This document shows positions 56,583 to 64,000 of a DNA stretch of 64,000 nt, piece after piece (positions within the stretch are counted from its first letter, which is position 1; every line of letters begins with the position of its first letter). The stretch spans positions 2,349,605 to 2,413,604 of the forward strand of contig NZ_CP007597.1 of NCBI RefSeq assembly GCF_000661955.1. Reading direction: 5' to 3'. The stretch is from Stenotrophomonas rhizophila. GTDB lineage: Bacteria; Pseudomonadota; Gammaproteobacteria; Xanthomonadales; Xanthomonadaceae. The position numbers and the translations under genes are program-made. Below the pieces are notes generated by a model. It made no database searches, was not told where the DNA came from, and worked only from the letters and a program-made list of their open reading frames with translations.

Positions 56583-56608
56583 GCCGACCGCACGTTGGAG
56601 TGACGCAG

Positions 56609-56632
56609 AAGCCCGGGCCTGTCCCGGGCTTT
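56609..56632 (+). terminator. rho-independent terminator after fleQ
   Basis: AAGCCCGGG / CCCGGGCTT stem with a short T stretch (TTTGT), 27 bases after the fleQ stop. Confidence 0.75.
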
Positions 56633-56741
56633 GTCGTTGTGGCGTTCGCGGCAACGGCCGGCAGACAGATTGCAACGTTTCCTACAGACACGCGCCATGC
56701 ACTGACTAGCATCAAAGGCACATCCCCGTGGAGGTCTTCCG

Positions 56742-57164
56742 ATGCGCCTGTTCCCCGTGCTGCTCTTCCTGGCCCTGCTGCCCACCACCTCCCTGGCCAC
56801 CCCGGCCTGCACCCTGCCGACCACGCTCGACGCGCGCCAGTTCATCAATATCAGCGATCCGCTCTATCGCCCCGACAACCCCAACGCTGGGCGAATGGTG
56901 CAGGTGAACTTCGCGGCCAACCAGTACGTGCTCGACATCCTTGGCACCCCGGTGCGCGTGCAGGGTAGCTACCGATACCAGCGCCATGCCCCGCACCTCG
57001 GTGAAATCCGGATGCGCGAAGCCTTCCCGGGCGGCACCGCCGCCTACACCCTGCTGCTCACCTGCCTGACCGACAGCGAGGGCATGTTCGTCTTTACCCA
57101 GCACACCGGCCCGATCGCCCCGGCCCGCCGCCAGAACAGCGGCCGCTGGACGCTGACGCCCTAG
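56742..57164 (+). CDS. exported unknown protein
   Basis: 140 residues with a signal peptide (MRLFPVLLFLALLPTTSLA). The mature domain has two cysteines (ATPACTLPTT and LLTCLTD) that may pair, and reads as a small beta-rich domain (GRMVQVNFAANQYVLDILGT, VRVQGSYRYQRHAPHLGE). No family recognised. It sits between fleQ and fliE but has its own upstream space and is followed by SMAG repeats, so it is not obviously part of either flagellar unit. Confidence 0.65.
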   Translation: MRLFPVLLFLALLPTTSLATPACTLPTTLDARQFINISDPLYRPDNPNAGRMVQVNFAANQYVLDILGTPVRVQGSYRYQRHAPHLGEIRMREAFPGGTAAYTLLLTCLTDSEGMFVFTQHTGPIAPARRQNSGRWTLTP

Positions 57165-57184
57165 AAGAGCAGCCACAGAAGAGC

Positions 57185-57320
57185 AGCCACCCATGGGGTG
57201 GCTCTACCCCCGATACCGCCCAATGGGTGGCCGCACAGCAGGCACACCGCCCGGTAGAGCCACCCCATGGGTGGCTGCACAACCCATACCCCACCCGGTA
57301 GAGCCACCCCATGGGTGGCT
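57185..57320. repeat. SMAG cluster of three
   Basis: Copies at 57185-57207 (-), 57254-57276 (+) and 57298-57320 (+), all of the GTAGAGCCACCCCATGGG type seen after hflD. A CCCAATGGGTGG half-copy lies between the first two. Confidence 0.87.
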
Positions 57321-57487
57321 GCACAACACCCCGCCGGTTTTCCGACGCCGGCGCCCCGACACGCGCGCCGCGTCAAACCGCCGCAGCAACATTCCGTCGC
57401 GCAACGCGACCGGCCGCCCCACCCGCCCTCGCCGCGTGAAGGCGCAAGCCCTTGTGCCACCAACAAAACTGAACCGGTAAACGGTTT

Positions 57488-57503
57488 CGGCACGCCACTT
57501 GCA
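57488..57503 (+). promoter_or_regulatory. sigma-54 promoter of the fliE operon
   Basis: CGGCACGCCACTTGCA: GG-N10-GC with CACG and TTGCA matching consensus, 44 bases before the fliE ATG. Confidence 0.9.
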
Positions 57504-57546
57504 ACGTATTCACCCGAAACCCCATCCCAGCTTCGGAACGTTCCAG

Positions 57547-57909
57547 ATGTCGCACTCCGTCACCTCCGTCCTTTCCCAGATCCGCTCCTTCCAGACCCAG
57601 ATGGGGCAGTCCGCCGTCAGCCCGCTGACGGAGGCGCCGAAGAACAATGCCATCCAGGGCCTTGTCTCCCCCCAGGAAGTGCAGGGTCCGAGCTTCACCG
57701 AAACCCTGCGCGGCGCCATTGCCGGCGTCAACGATGCCCAGCAGAAGTCCGGCGCATTGGCCAAGGCCTTCGAACTGGGTGAACCCGGTGCCGACCTTGC
57801 CAAGGTAATGGTCGCCTCGCAGCAGTCCCAGATCGCCTTCCGCGCCACCGTGGAAGTCCGTAACCGTCTCGTCCAGGCTTACCAGGACGTGATGAACATG
57901 CCGCTGTAA
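57547..57909 (+). CDS. fliE: flagellar hook-basal body protein FliE
   Basis: Joins the MS ring to the rod and is the first protein exported. 120 residues from ATG 57547 (MSHSVTSVLSQIRSF). The family region is PSFTETLRGAIAGVNDAQQK, LGEPGADLAKVMVASQQSQI and VEVRNRLVQAYQDVMNMPL. An upstream in-frame ATG at 57499 lies inside the promoter and is rejected. First gene of the fliE-K operon. Confidence 0.94.
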   Translation: MSHSVTSVLSQIRSFQTQMGQSAVSPLTEAPKNNAIQGLVSPQEVQGPSFTETLRGAIAGVNDAQQKSGALAKAFELGEPGADLAKVMVASQQSQIAFRATVEVRNRLVQAYQDVMNMPL

Positions 57910-57921
57910 GGATAGAAACGC

Positions 57922-59565
57922 ATGGCCCTGTCGCTCTCCAAAGAATCGCTGAACACCGAAAAGGCTGGGCAGTGGTTCGACCGGCTGCAAAGCCTGCAGA
58001 TCACCCGTCGGCTCGGACTGATGGCGATGATCGCCGTGGCCGTGGCGGCAGGTCTGTTCGTGTTCTTCTGGTCGCAGAAGCCGGGCATGGTGCCGCTGTA
58101 CACCGGCCTGGACCAGAAGGCCACCGCCGAAGCCACCGACCTGCTGCGCACCGCGCAGATTCCGTTCGAACTGGACCCGGCCACCGGTGGCATCACCGTG
58201 CCGGAAAAGAACCTGCACGACGCCCGCCTGAAGCTGGCCGGCTCGGGCCTGACCGACAGCGGCAGGCTCGGCTTCGAGCTGATGGAGCGTGATCCGGGCT
58301 TCGGCGTCAGCCAGTTCATGGAAAACGCCCGCTACCAGCATTCGCTGGAAACCGAGCTGTCGCGCACCATCAACACGCTGCGCCCGGTGCGCGATTCGCG
58401 CGTGCACCTGGCCATTCCCAAGCCCAGCGCCTTCACCCGCCAGCGTGACGTGGCCAGTGCCTCGGTGGTGCTGGAACTGCGCGGTGGCCAGCAGCTGGAA
58501 CGCGGCCAGATCGATGCCATCGTGCACATGGTGGCCGCCAGCATTCCCGACCTGGCCCCCGAGCGCGTGACCGTGGTCGACCAGAGCGGGCGCATGCTGA
58601 GCGTGTCCGATCCCAACAGCGATGCGGCGATGAACGCCGCGCAGTTCGAACAGGTGCGCCGCCAGGAAACTTCGTTCAACCAGCGCATCCGCGAACTGCT
58701 GGAACCGATGACCGGCCCGGGCCGGGTCAATCCGGAAACCAGCGTGGACATGGACTTCTCGGTCATCGAGGAAGCCCGTGAGCTGTACAACGGCGAGCCG
58801 CAGAAGCTGCGCAGCGAGCAGATGAGCGAGAACAGCAGCAACGTGCCCGGCCCGCAGGGCGTGCCCGGTGCAGCCAGCAACACCCCGCCCGGCCCGGCCG
58901 CCGCGCCGGCCACCGCCGCCGCCCCGACCGAAACCTCGAAGAACGCCACCCGCAACTACGAGCTGGACCGTACCCTGCAGCACACCCGCCAGCCGGCGGG
59001 CCGCATCAAGCGCGTGTCGGTGGCGGTGCTGGTGGACAACGTGCCGCGTGCCGGCGCCAACGGCAAGACCACCGAGCAGGCACTGTCGGCGGCCGAACTG
59101 ACCCGCGTCGAAGCCCTGGTCAAGCAGGCGGTCGGCTTCGATGCCGAACGAGGCGACACGGTGTCGGTGATGAATGCCCCGTTCGTGCGTGAAGTCACCC
59201 CGGTCGAAGGGCCCAAGTGGTGGGAGCTGCCGCAGGTGCAGGACGCATTGCGTCTGCTGCTCGGCGCGATCGTGGTGCTGGCGCTGGTGTTCGGCGTGCT
59301 GCGCCCGGCGCTGCGCTCGATCACCGGCCAGAACAAGAAAGACAGCGACGAGGCACTGGAACCGCACAGTGCCGACGTACAGCTGGTCGACGATGGCGAA
59401 GGCCTGCCCGCGCTGGGCAGCGAACGCCTGAACGCGGCCGGACATGAAACCCTGGCATTGCCGGTGGACTCCTACGAGGAACGACTGCGCATGGCGCGTG
59501 AAGCTGTAAAGACCGATTCCAAGCGCGTGGCCCAGGTGGTCAAGGGCTGGGTGGCCAATGACTGA
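57922..59565 (+). CDS. fliF: flagellar MS-ring protein FliF
   Basis: 547 residues. Two membrane helices (about 32-50 and 440-457) flank the periplasmic ring-building motifs (VPLYTGLDQKATAEATDLLR, PEKNLHDARLKLAGSGLTDS, HLAIPKPSAFTRQRDVASAS). The cytoplasmic C-terminus (about residues 515-547, AREAVKTDSKRVAQVVKGWV) binds FliG. The disordered insert GPQGVPGAASNTPPGPAAAP at about 315-335 is usual. Overlaps fliG by eight bases. Confidence 0.96.
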   Translation: MALSLSKESLNTEKAGQWFDRLQSLQITRRLGLMAMIAVAVAAGLFVFFWSQKPGMVPLYTGLDQKATAEATDLLRTAQIPFELDPATGGITVPEKNLHDARLKLAGSGLTDSGRLGFELMERDPGFGVSQFMENARYQHSLETELSRTINTLRPVRDSRVHLAIPKPSAFTRQRDVASASVVLELRGGQQLERGQIDAIVHMVAASIPDLAPERVTVVDQSGRMLSVSDPNSDAAMNAAQFEQVRRQETSFNQRIRELLEPMTGPGRVNPETSVDMDFSVIEEARELYNGEPQKLRSEQMSENSSNVPGPQGVPGAASNTPPGPAAAPATAAAPTETSKNATRNYELDRTLQHTRQPAGRIKRVSVAVLVDNVPRAGANGKTTEQALSAAELTRVEALVKQAVGFDAERGDTVSVMNAPFVREVTPVEGPKWWELPQVQDALRLLLGAIVVLALVFGVLRPALRSITGQNKKDSDEALEPHSADVQLVDDGEGLPALGSERLNAAGHETLALPVDSYEERLRMAREAVKTDSKRVAQVVKGWVAND

Positions 59566-60568
59566 CGCCACCACTGCGCCGCTGAGCGGCGTACAACGCG
59601 CCGCCGTCCTGCTGCTGTCGCTGGGTGAACTGGACGCGGCCGAAGTGCTGCGCCACATGGAACCCAAGGAGGTGCAGAAGATCGGCATCGCCATGGCCAC
59701 CATGACCGACATCACCCGTGCCCAGGTGGAAGGGGTGATGGACCAGTTCAGTTCCGAACTGGGCTCCAAGACCTCGCTGGGCGTGGGCTCGGACGACTAC
59801 ATCCGCAACATGCTGGTGCAGGCGCTGGGCAGCGAGAAGGCCGGCAACCTGATCGACCGCATCCTGCTCGGTCGCAACACCACCGGCCTGGACGCGCTGA
59901 AGTGGATGGACCCGCGTGCGGTGGCCGACCTGGTCCGCAACGAGCATCCGCAGATCATCGCCATCGTGATGGCCCACCTGGAAACCGACCAGGCCGCCGA
60001 CGCGCTCAAGCTGCTGCCCGAACGTACCCGGGTGGACGTGCTGCTGCGCATCGCCACCCTGGACGGCATTCCGCCGAACGCGCTGAACGAGCTCAACGAA
60101 ATCATGGAGCGCCAGTTCGCCGGCAACCAGAACCTGAAGTCGTCCAACATCGGCGGCGTGCAGTGCGCGGCCAACATCCTGAACTTCATGGACAGCGGCC
60201 AGGACCAGGCGATCCTGGGCGAGATCGCCCGCATCGATGCCCCGCTGAGCGGGCGCATCCAGGACCTGATGTTCGTGTTCGACGACCTGGTGGACCTGGA
60301 CGACCGCGAACTGCAGCTGGTGCTGCGCGAAGTCAGCGGCGAGCGCCTGGGCCTGGCCCTGCGCGGCGCCGACATCAAGGTGCGCGACAAGATCACCCGC
60401 AACATGTCCCAGCGCGCCGCCGAGATCCTGCTCGAAGACATGGAAGCACGCGGTCCGGTGCGCCTGTCCGACGTGGAAGTGGCGCAGCGCGAGATCCTGG
60501 CCATCGTCAAGCGCATGGCCGATGAAGGCACCGTCACCATTGGCGGCAACGCGGAGGCGATGCTGTGA
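59558..60568 (+). CDS. fliG: flagellar motor switch protein FliG
   Basis: 336 residues. N-terminal FliF-binding domain, middle FliM-binding EHPQ motif (VADLVRNEHPQIIAIVMAHL at about 125-145), and C-terminal torque domain with FVFDDLVDLDDRELQLVLRE, which carries the charged residues that meet MotA. It overlaps fliF upstream and the GTG start of fliH downstream (GTGA), so translation is coupled. Confidence 0.96.
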   Translation: MTDATTAPLSGVQRAAVLLLSLGELDAAEVLRHMEPKEVQKIGIAMATMTDITRAQVEGVMDQFSSELGSKTSLGVGSDDYIRNMLVQALGSEKAGNLIDRILLGRNTTGLDALKWMDPRAVADLVRNEHPQIIAIVMAHLETDQAADALKLLPERTRVDVLLRIATLDGIPPNALNELNEIMERQFAGNQNLKSSNIGGVQCAANILNFMDSGQDQAILGEIARIDAPLSGRIQDLMFVFDDLVDLDDRELQLVLREVSGERLGLALRGADIKVRDKITRNMSQRAAEILLEDMEARGPVRLSDVEVAQREILAIVKRMADEGTVTIGGNAEAML

Positions 60569-61203
60569 ACAACGCCGTGCGCTGGCTTGCCCCGGACCTG
60601 CTGGCGGTGCCCGAACCGGCACCGGTGGAGGAGAGTTTCGAGCTCACCGAACCGGATCCGGAGCACGAACCGGAACCGCTGCTGCAGCTGCCCACGCTGG
60701 AGGAAATCCAGCAGATCCAGGACGCCGCCGAAAAAGACGGCTTCGACCGCGGCCATGCCGACGGCCAGGCCCAGGGCCAGGCCGAGGTGCGCCGCCTGGT
60801 CGCGCAGATCGAAGGCATCCTGGACAACTTCAGCCGGCCGCTGGTGCGTCTGGAGAATGAAGTGGTGGCCGCGCTGGGCGAACTGGCCGTCCGCATCGCC
60901 GGCACTCTGGTCGGCCGTGCGTACCAGGCCGACCCGGCGCTGCTCGCGCAGCTGGTGGGCGAGGCCGTCGACGCGGTCGGCGGCGCCAACCGCGAGGTTG
61001 AGGTGCGCCTGCACCCTGACGACATCGCCGCGCTCACCCCGCTGCTGCAGCTGTCGCCCACCCAGCGCCTCACCCCCGACGTCAGCCTGAGCCGCGGCGA
61101 CCTGCGCGTGCACGCCGAAGCGGTGCGCATCGACGGCACCCTGGAAGCCCGCCTGCGTGGCGCGCTGGATGCGGTGCTGCGCAAATCCGGAGCCAGTGCA
61201 TGA
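60565..61203 (+). CDS. fliH: flagellar export apparatus protein FliH
   Basis: 212 residues from GTG 60565. FliH dimers hold the ATPase FliI at the C ring and export gate. The N-terminus is short and acidic, followed by a helical stalk (GFDRGHADGQAQGQAEVRRL, with GxxxG-like repeats typical of FliH) and the C-terminal domain ELAVRIAGTLVGRAYQADPA, VEVRLHPDDIAALTPLL. Overlaps fliI by ATGA. Confidence 0.92.
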   Translation: MNNAVRWLAPDLLAVPEPAPVEESFELTEPDPEHEPEPLLQLPTLEEIQQIQDAAEKDGFDRGHADGQAQGQAEVRRLVAQIEGILDNFSRPLVRLENEVVAALGELAVRIAGTLVGRAYQADPALLAQLVGEAVDAVGGANREVEVRLHPDDIAALTPLLQLSPTQRLTPDVSLSRGDLRVHAEAVRIDGTLEARLRGALDAVLRKSGASA

Positions 61204-62582
61204 ACACCGAACCCCTGCCCGTCCCGGCCGCCGAGTGGGCGCCCGCGCGCAACCTGCGCCTGGCCGCGCGCCTGGACAGCATCCAGCCCGACGGCAACCA
61301 CGGCCGCGGCCTGATCCGCGAAGGCGTGCTGCGCCGTGCGGTCGGGCTTACATTGGAAGCGGTCGGCTGCGAATCGCCGATGGGCGCCAGCTGCAAGGTG
61401 GAAGTCGCCGACGGCGGCTGGGTGGATGCCGAAGTGGTCGGCTTTGCCGGCGAGCGCACCTACCTGATGCCCAGCGCCGAACTGCATGGCCTGCTGCCCA
61501 ACGCGCGGGTGGTGCCGGTCCTGGGCCGCGGCGGCGTGGAAGTGGGCGAAGGCCTGCTCGGCCGGGTCATCGACAGCGATGGCGTGCCGCTGGACGGCAA
61601 AGGCCCGATCCGCGCCGAAGGCACCGTGAGCATGGCCGGGGTGTCGATCAACCCGCTTGCCCGCGAGCCGATCACCCAGCCGCTGGACGTGGGCGTGCGC
61701 GCGATCAACGCGCTGCTGCCGATCGGCCGTGGCCAGCGTGTCGGCCTGTTTGCCGGTTCGGGCGTGGGTAAATCCACCCTGCTCGGCATGATGACCCGCT
61801 ACACCGCCGCCGACGTGATCGTGGTGGGCCTGATCGGTGAACGTGGCCGCGAAGTGCGCGATTTCGTTGAAAGCACCCTCGGCGAAGAAGGCCTGCGCCG
61901 CGCCGTGGTAGTGGCCAGCCCGGCCGACCGCCCGCCGCTGGCCCGCCTGCACGGCGCCTACCGCGCCACCGCCATTGCCGAATGGTTCCGCGACCAGGGC
62001 CTGAACGTACTGCTGCTGATGGACTCGCTGACCCGCTTCGCGCAGGCCCAGCGTGAGATCGGCCTGTCGGTGGGCGAGCCGCCCACCACCCGCGGCTACC
62101 CGCCATCGGTGTTTGCCAAGCTGCCGGCCCTGGTGGAACGCGCCGGCAACGGCGCCAAGGGCCGGGGGTCGATCACCGCCTTCTACACCGTGCTGACCGA
62201 AGGCGACGATCCGCAGGATCCGATCGCCGACGCCGCCCGCGCCATTCTCGACGGCCATATCCTGCTGTCGCGCCGGGTGGCCGACAGCGGCCTGTACCCG
62301 GCCATCGACGTGGAATCGTCGGTCAGCCGCGTGGTCACCGAAATTGCCGACGAACCCTGGCGCCTGCGCATCCGCAAGCTCAAGCGCCTGGTCTCGGCGT
62401 ACTCGTCCAACCGCGACCTGATCGCGATCGGCGCCTACCAGCGCGGTAACGATCCGGCCACCGACGAAGCGCTGGAGCGCTGGTCGGACATCGCCGAATT
62501 CCTCGGCCAGGACGTCGGCAAGGCCGCCGACCTGCCGCACAGCCAGGCCGCACTCAAGCGCCTGGTGGAACCTGAGAGCTAA
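61200..62582 (+). CDS. fliI: flagellum-specific ATP synthase FliI
   Basis: Export ATPase of the flagellar type III system, 460 residues. Walker A in GLFAGSGVGKSTLLGM (about 183-192), Walker B VLLLMDSLTRFAQAQREIGL, and the F1-beta-like stretch GEPPTTRGYPPSVFAKLPAL. The FliI-specific ILDGHILLSRRVADSGLYPA and the C-terminal domain are intact. Separated from fliJ by three bases. Confidence 0.97.
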   Translation: MNTEPLPVPAAEWAPARNLRLAARLDSIQPDGNHGRGLIREGVLRRAVGLTLEAVGCESPMGASCKVEVADGGWVDAEVVGFAGERTYLMPSAELHGLLPNARVVPVLGRGGVEVGEGLLGRVIDSDGVPLDGKGPIRAEGTVSMAGVSINPLAREPITQPLDVGVRAINALLPIGRGQRVGLFAGSGVGKSTLLGMMTRYTAADVIVVGLIGERGREVRDFVESTLGEEGLRRAVVVASPADRPPLARLHGAYRATAIAEWFRDQGLNVLLLMDSLTRFAQAQREIGLSVGEPPTTRGYPPSVFAKLPALVERAGNGAKGRGSITAFYTVLTEGDDPQDPIADAARAILDGHILLSRRVADSGLYPAIDVESSVSRVVTEIADEPWRLRIRKLKRLVSAYSSNRDLIAIGAYQRGNDPATDEALERWSDIAEFLGQDVGKAADLPHSQAALKRLVEPES

Positions 62583-62585
62583 GCC

Positions 62586-63044
62586 ATGATCCAGTCCAAG
62601 CGTTTCGATCCCCTGCTCAAGCGGGCCCAGGACCACGAAGACGAGGTTGCCCGTGACCTGGCCGAACGCCAGCGCACGCTCGACACCCACCTGTCGCGCC
62701 TGGACGAGCTGCGCCGTTACGCCGACGAGTACGCCAACGCGCAGATGGCGGCCACCAGCCCGGCCCAGCTGCTCAACCGGCGCGCATTCCTGGACCGCCT
62801 GGACAGTGCGGTGGCGCAGCAGCGCCAGACCGTGGACCACAACCGGGAAAAGGTCGAGGCCGAACGCGCCCGCCTGATCTTGGCCAGCCGCGACAAGGCG
62901 GTGCTTGAACAGCTGGCCGCCAGCTACCGCGCACAGGAGAAGGTGGTCACCGACCGTCGCGACCAGCGCGAGATGGACGACCTCGGCGCGCGCCGCAGCC
63001 GCCAGGCGCAGCGCGAAGACACCGACACCGGAGGCACGCCGTGA
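62586..63044 (+). CDS. fliJ: flagellar export chaperone/stalk protein FliJ
   Basis: 152 residues, an antiparallel coiled coil (RFDPLLKRAQDHEDEVARDL, AERQRTLDTHLSRLDELRRY, then AVAQQRQTVDHNREKVEAER), resembling the gamma subunit of F1 inside the FliI hexamer. Stop TGA overlaps the fliK ATG (TGATG). Confidence 0.9.
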   Translation: MIQSKRFDPLLKRAQDHEDEVARDLAERQRTLDTHLSRLDELRRYADEYANAQMAATSPAQLLNRRAFLDRLDSAVAQQRQTVDHNREKVEAERARLILASRDKAVLEQLAASYRAQEKVVTDRRDQREMDDLGARRSRQAQREDTDTGGTP

Positions 63045-64000
63045 TGCCTCCCGCACTTCAGGGCACTGCGTCCACGGGCGCTGCCAAGGCCACCGGTACA
63101 TCCCCGCGCAGCGACGCGTCGTCCGGCGATACCCGCCGGGACTTTGACGCCCTGCTCAACGGCGACGGCGCCAGCACCGCCAAGGCGCCCGCACGCCTCG
63201 CCGGCAAGGCCGGCAACGCGGGCACTGCCGACGGGTCGGCCAAACCCGGGAACGAACCGAACACCCCCGCCACTGCCGATGCGCCCAAGCGCCCGGGCAG
63301 CGACGCATCCAGCGAGGCCGCGGCCGACGCGGGCACTACCGAAAGCACCGCCGCCGCCAAACCGGCGGCCCAGGACAGCGCGGACGACACCGAGCCCGCG
63401 CCGTGGCCACCGCTCGGCCTGGCCGGGCTGGCCCTGGCCGGCACCCCGCCGCACCTGCCGCCCGCGCTGCAACCGGCCGCCCCTGCGGCGACCGATGCCG
63501 ACCCGCTGCTGGCCACTGCCGCCCCGCTGCCCGCCCCGGCGCTGCCGTTGACTGCCGCCGCGGCAGGTGCCGCTACCGCCAGCGAACCGGCCGCCGCGCT
63601 GGTGTTGCCCGCCGATGCCACGGTGGCCGACGACCCGGCACTGCTCAAGGCCGTCACCGACGCCCTGGCCGGCGCCGACAGCGGTGATGCCCCGGCCACC
63701 CCGCTGCTGCACGCGCTGCACGCCGCGGCCGAGCTGAAGACCAGTGCCGTCACGGCGGCATTCACCGGCAGCCCGACCGCCACCCCGGACGTGGGCGCCG
63801 ATGACTTCGGCGATGCCATGAGCGCCCGCATCGGCTGGTTGGCCGACCAGAAGATCGGCCATGCGGTGATCCGGGTGACCCCGCATGACCTGGGCCAGAT
63901 CGAAGTGCGCCTGCAGATTGACGGTGACAAGGTGCACGCCAGCTTCAGCAGCGCCCATGCCGAGGTCCGCCACGCGCTCGAAACCAGCCTGCCCCGCCTG
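63044..64000 (+). CDS. fliK: flagellar hook-length control protein FliK (C-terminus beyond the window)
   Basis: The first 319 residues of FliK, starting at ATG 63044 with GGAGG nine bases upstream; GTG 63041 is an alternative. FliK measures hook length and switches export from hook to filament proteins. The N-terminal 220 residues are a disordered Ala/Pro/Thr/Asp-rich ruler. The conserved Flg_hook domain begins near residue 260 with the block IRVTPHDLGQIEVRLQIDGD and continues to the window end (RHALETSLPRL). The substrate-switch tail lies beyond it. Confidence 0.9.
   Translation, partial: MPPALQGTASTGAAKATGTSPRSDASSGDTRRDFDALLNGDGASTAKAPARLAGKAGNAGTADGSAKPGNEPNTPATADAPKRPGSDASSEAAADAGTTESTAAAKPAAQDSADDTEPAPWPPLGLAGLALAGTPPHLPPALQPAAPAATDADPLLATAAPLPAPALPLTAAAAGAATASEPAAALVLPADATVADDPALLKAVTDALAGADSGDAPATPLLHALHAAAELKTSAVTAAFTGSPTATPDVGADDFGDAMSARIGWLADQKIGHAVIRVTPHDLGQIEVRLQIDGDKVHASFSSAHAEVRHALETSLPRL

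Larger units (their letters stand above)
57165..57546. other. 382-base gap between the exported protein gene and fliE
   Basis: It contains three SMAG repeats (57185-57320) and the fliE sigma-54 promoter (57488-57503). For 57321-57487 nothing is recognised. Confidence 0.7.

Noticed and set aside
60534..63101. Long open frame antisense to fliH-fliI-fliJ
   Set aside because: High-GC shadow of three well-conserved flagellar genes; low-complexity Ala/Arg/His/Gln-rich product.

Overview
The window is high-GC DNA from a gamma-proteobacterium of the Xanthomonadaceae, most likely Stenotrophomonas. Two things point there. About 35 short palindromic repeats end in GTAG, the hallmark of the SMAG repeats described in S. 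maltophilia. The gene order around the flagellar locus (ravR-type regulators, flgN-flgM-flgA, cheV, flgB to flgL, fliC, fliD, fliS, a PilZ gene, a LuxR-type regulator, rpoN2, vemR, fleQ, fliE to fliK) is the xanthomonad layout. No rRNA, tRNA, CRISPR array, insertion sequence or prophage is recognisable.

Left third (1-20.7 kb): housekeeping and small unknown genes. In order: a truncated DUF3857/transglutaminase-like exported protein, ftsK, trxB, a FemAB/GNAT-like acyltransferase, a possible zinc-binding unknown, aat, infA, an exported unknown, clpA, an APH(6)-like kinase, clpS (convergent with the kinase), an exported unknown, the coupled run Nudix-mnmA-hflD, a chemoreceptor with a sigma-28 promoter, a small gene coupled to a YcaQ-like DNA glycosylase, and two unknown genes among SMAG repeats.

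Signalling block (21-29.3 kb): a PAS-GGDEF-EAL protein, a PAS histidine kinase, a RavR-like GGDEF-EAL-REC response regulator and a second PAS histidine kinase. They form a c-di-GMP/two-component hub next to the flagellar genes.

Flagellar block (29.4 kb to the right edge). flgA-flgM-flgN reads leftward and cheV diverges from flgA. flgB-C-D-E-F-G-H-I-J-K-L builds rod, hook, rings and junction. Four tandem flagellin genes are followed by fliD, fliS and a fliT-like gene. A regulatory run follows: PilZ, LuxR-type regulator, rpoN2, vemR and fleQ. fliE-F-G-H-I-J-K (fliK cut by the window end) encodes the basal body and export apparatus.

The promoters show the regulatory hierarchy. Sigma-54 sites (GG-N10-GC) precede flgA, flgB, flgG, fliD and fliE, and RpoN2 and FleQ are encoded here. 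Sigma-28 sites (TAAAG-N14-GCCGATAN) precede the chemoreceptor gene, flgM, cheV, the first flagellin gene and fliD.

The most unusual signal is a structured repeat of about 154 bp in three copies (31853-32006, 32281-32458, 43557-43709). All three lie in the gaps flanking the hook operon. Its 53-nt core is almost invariant between the two good copies, while the long outer stem differs in sequence but is perfectly paired in each, so the changes are compensatory.
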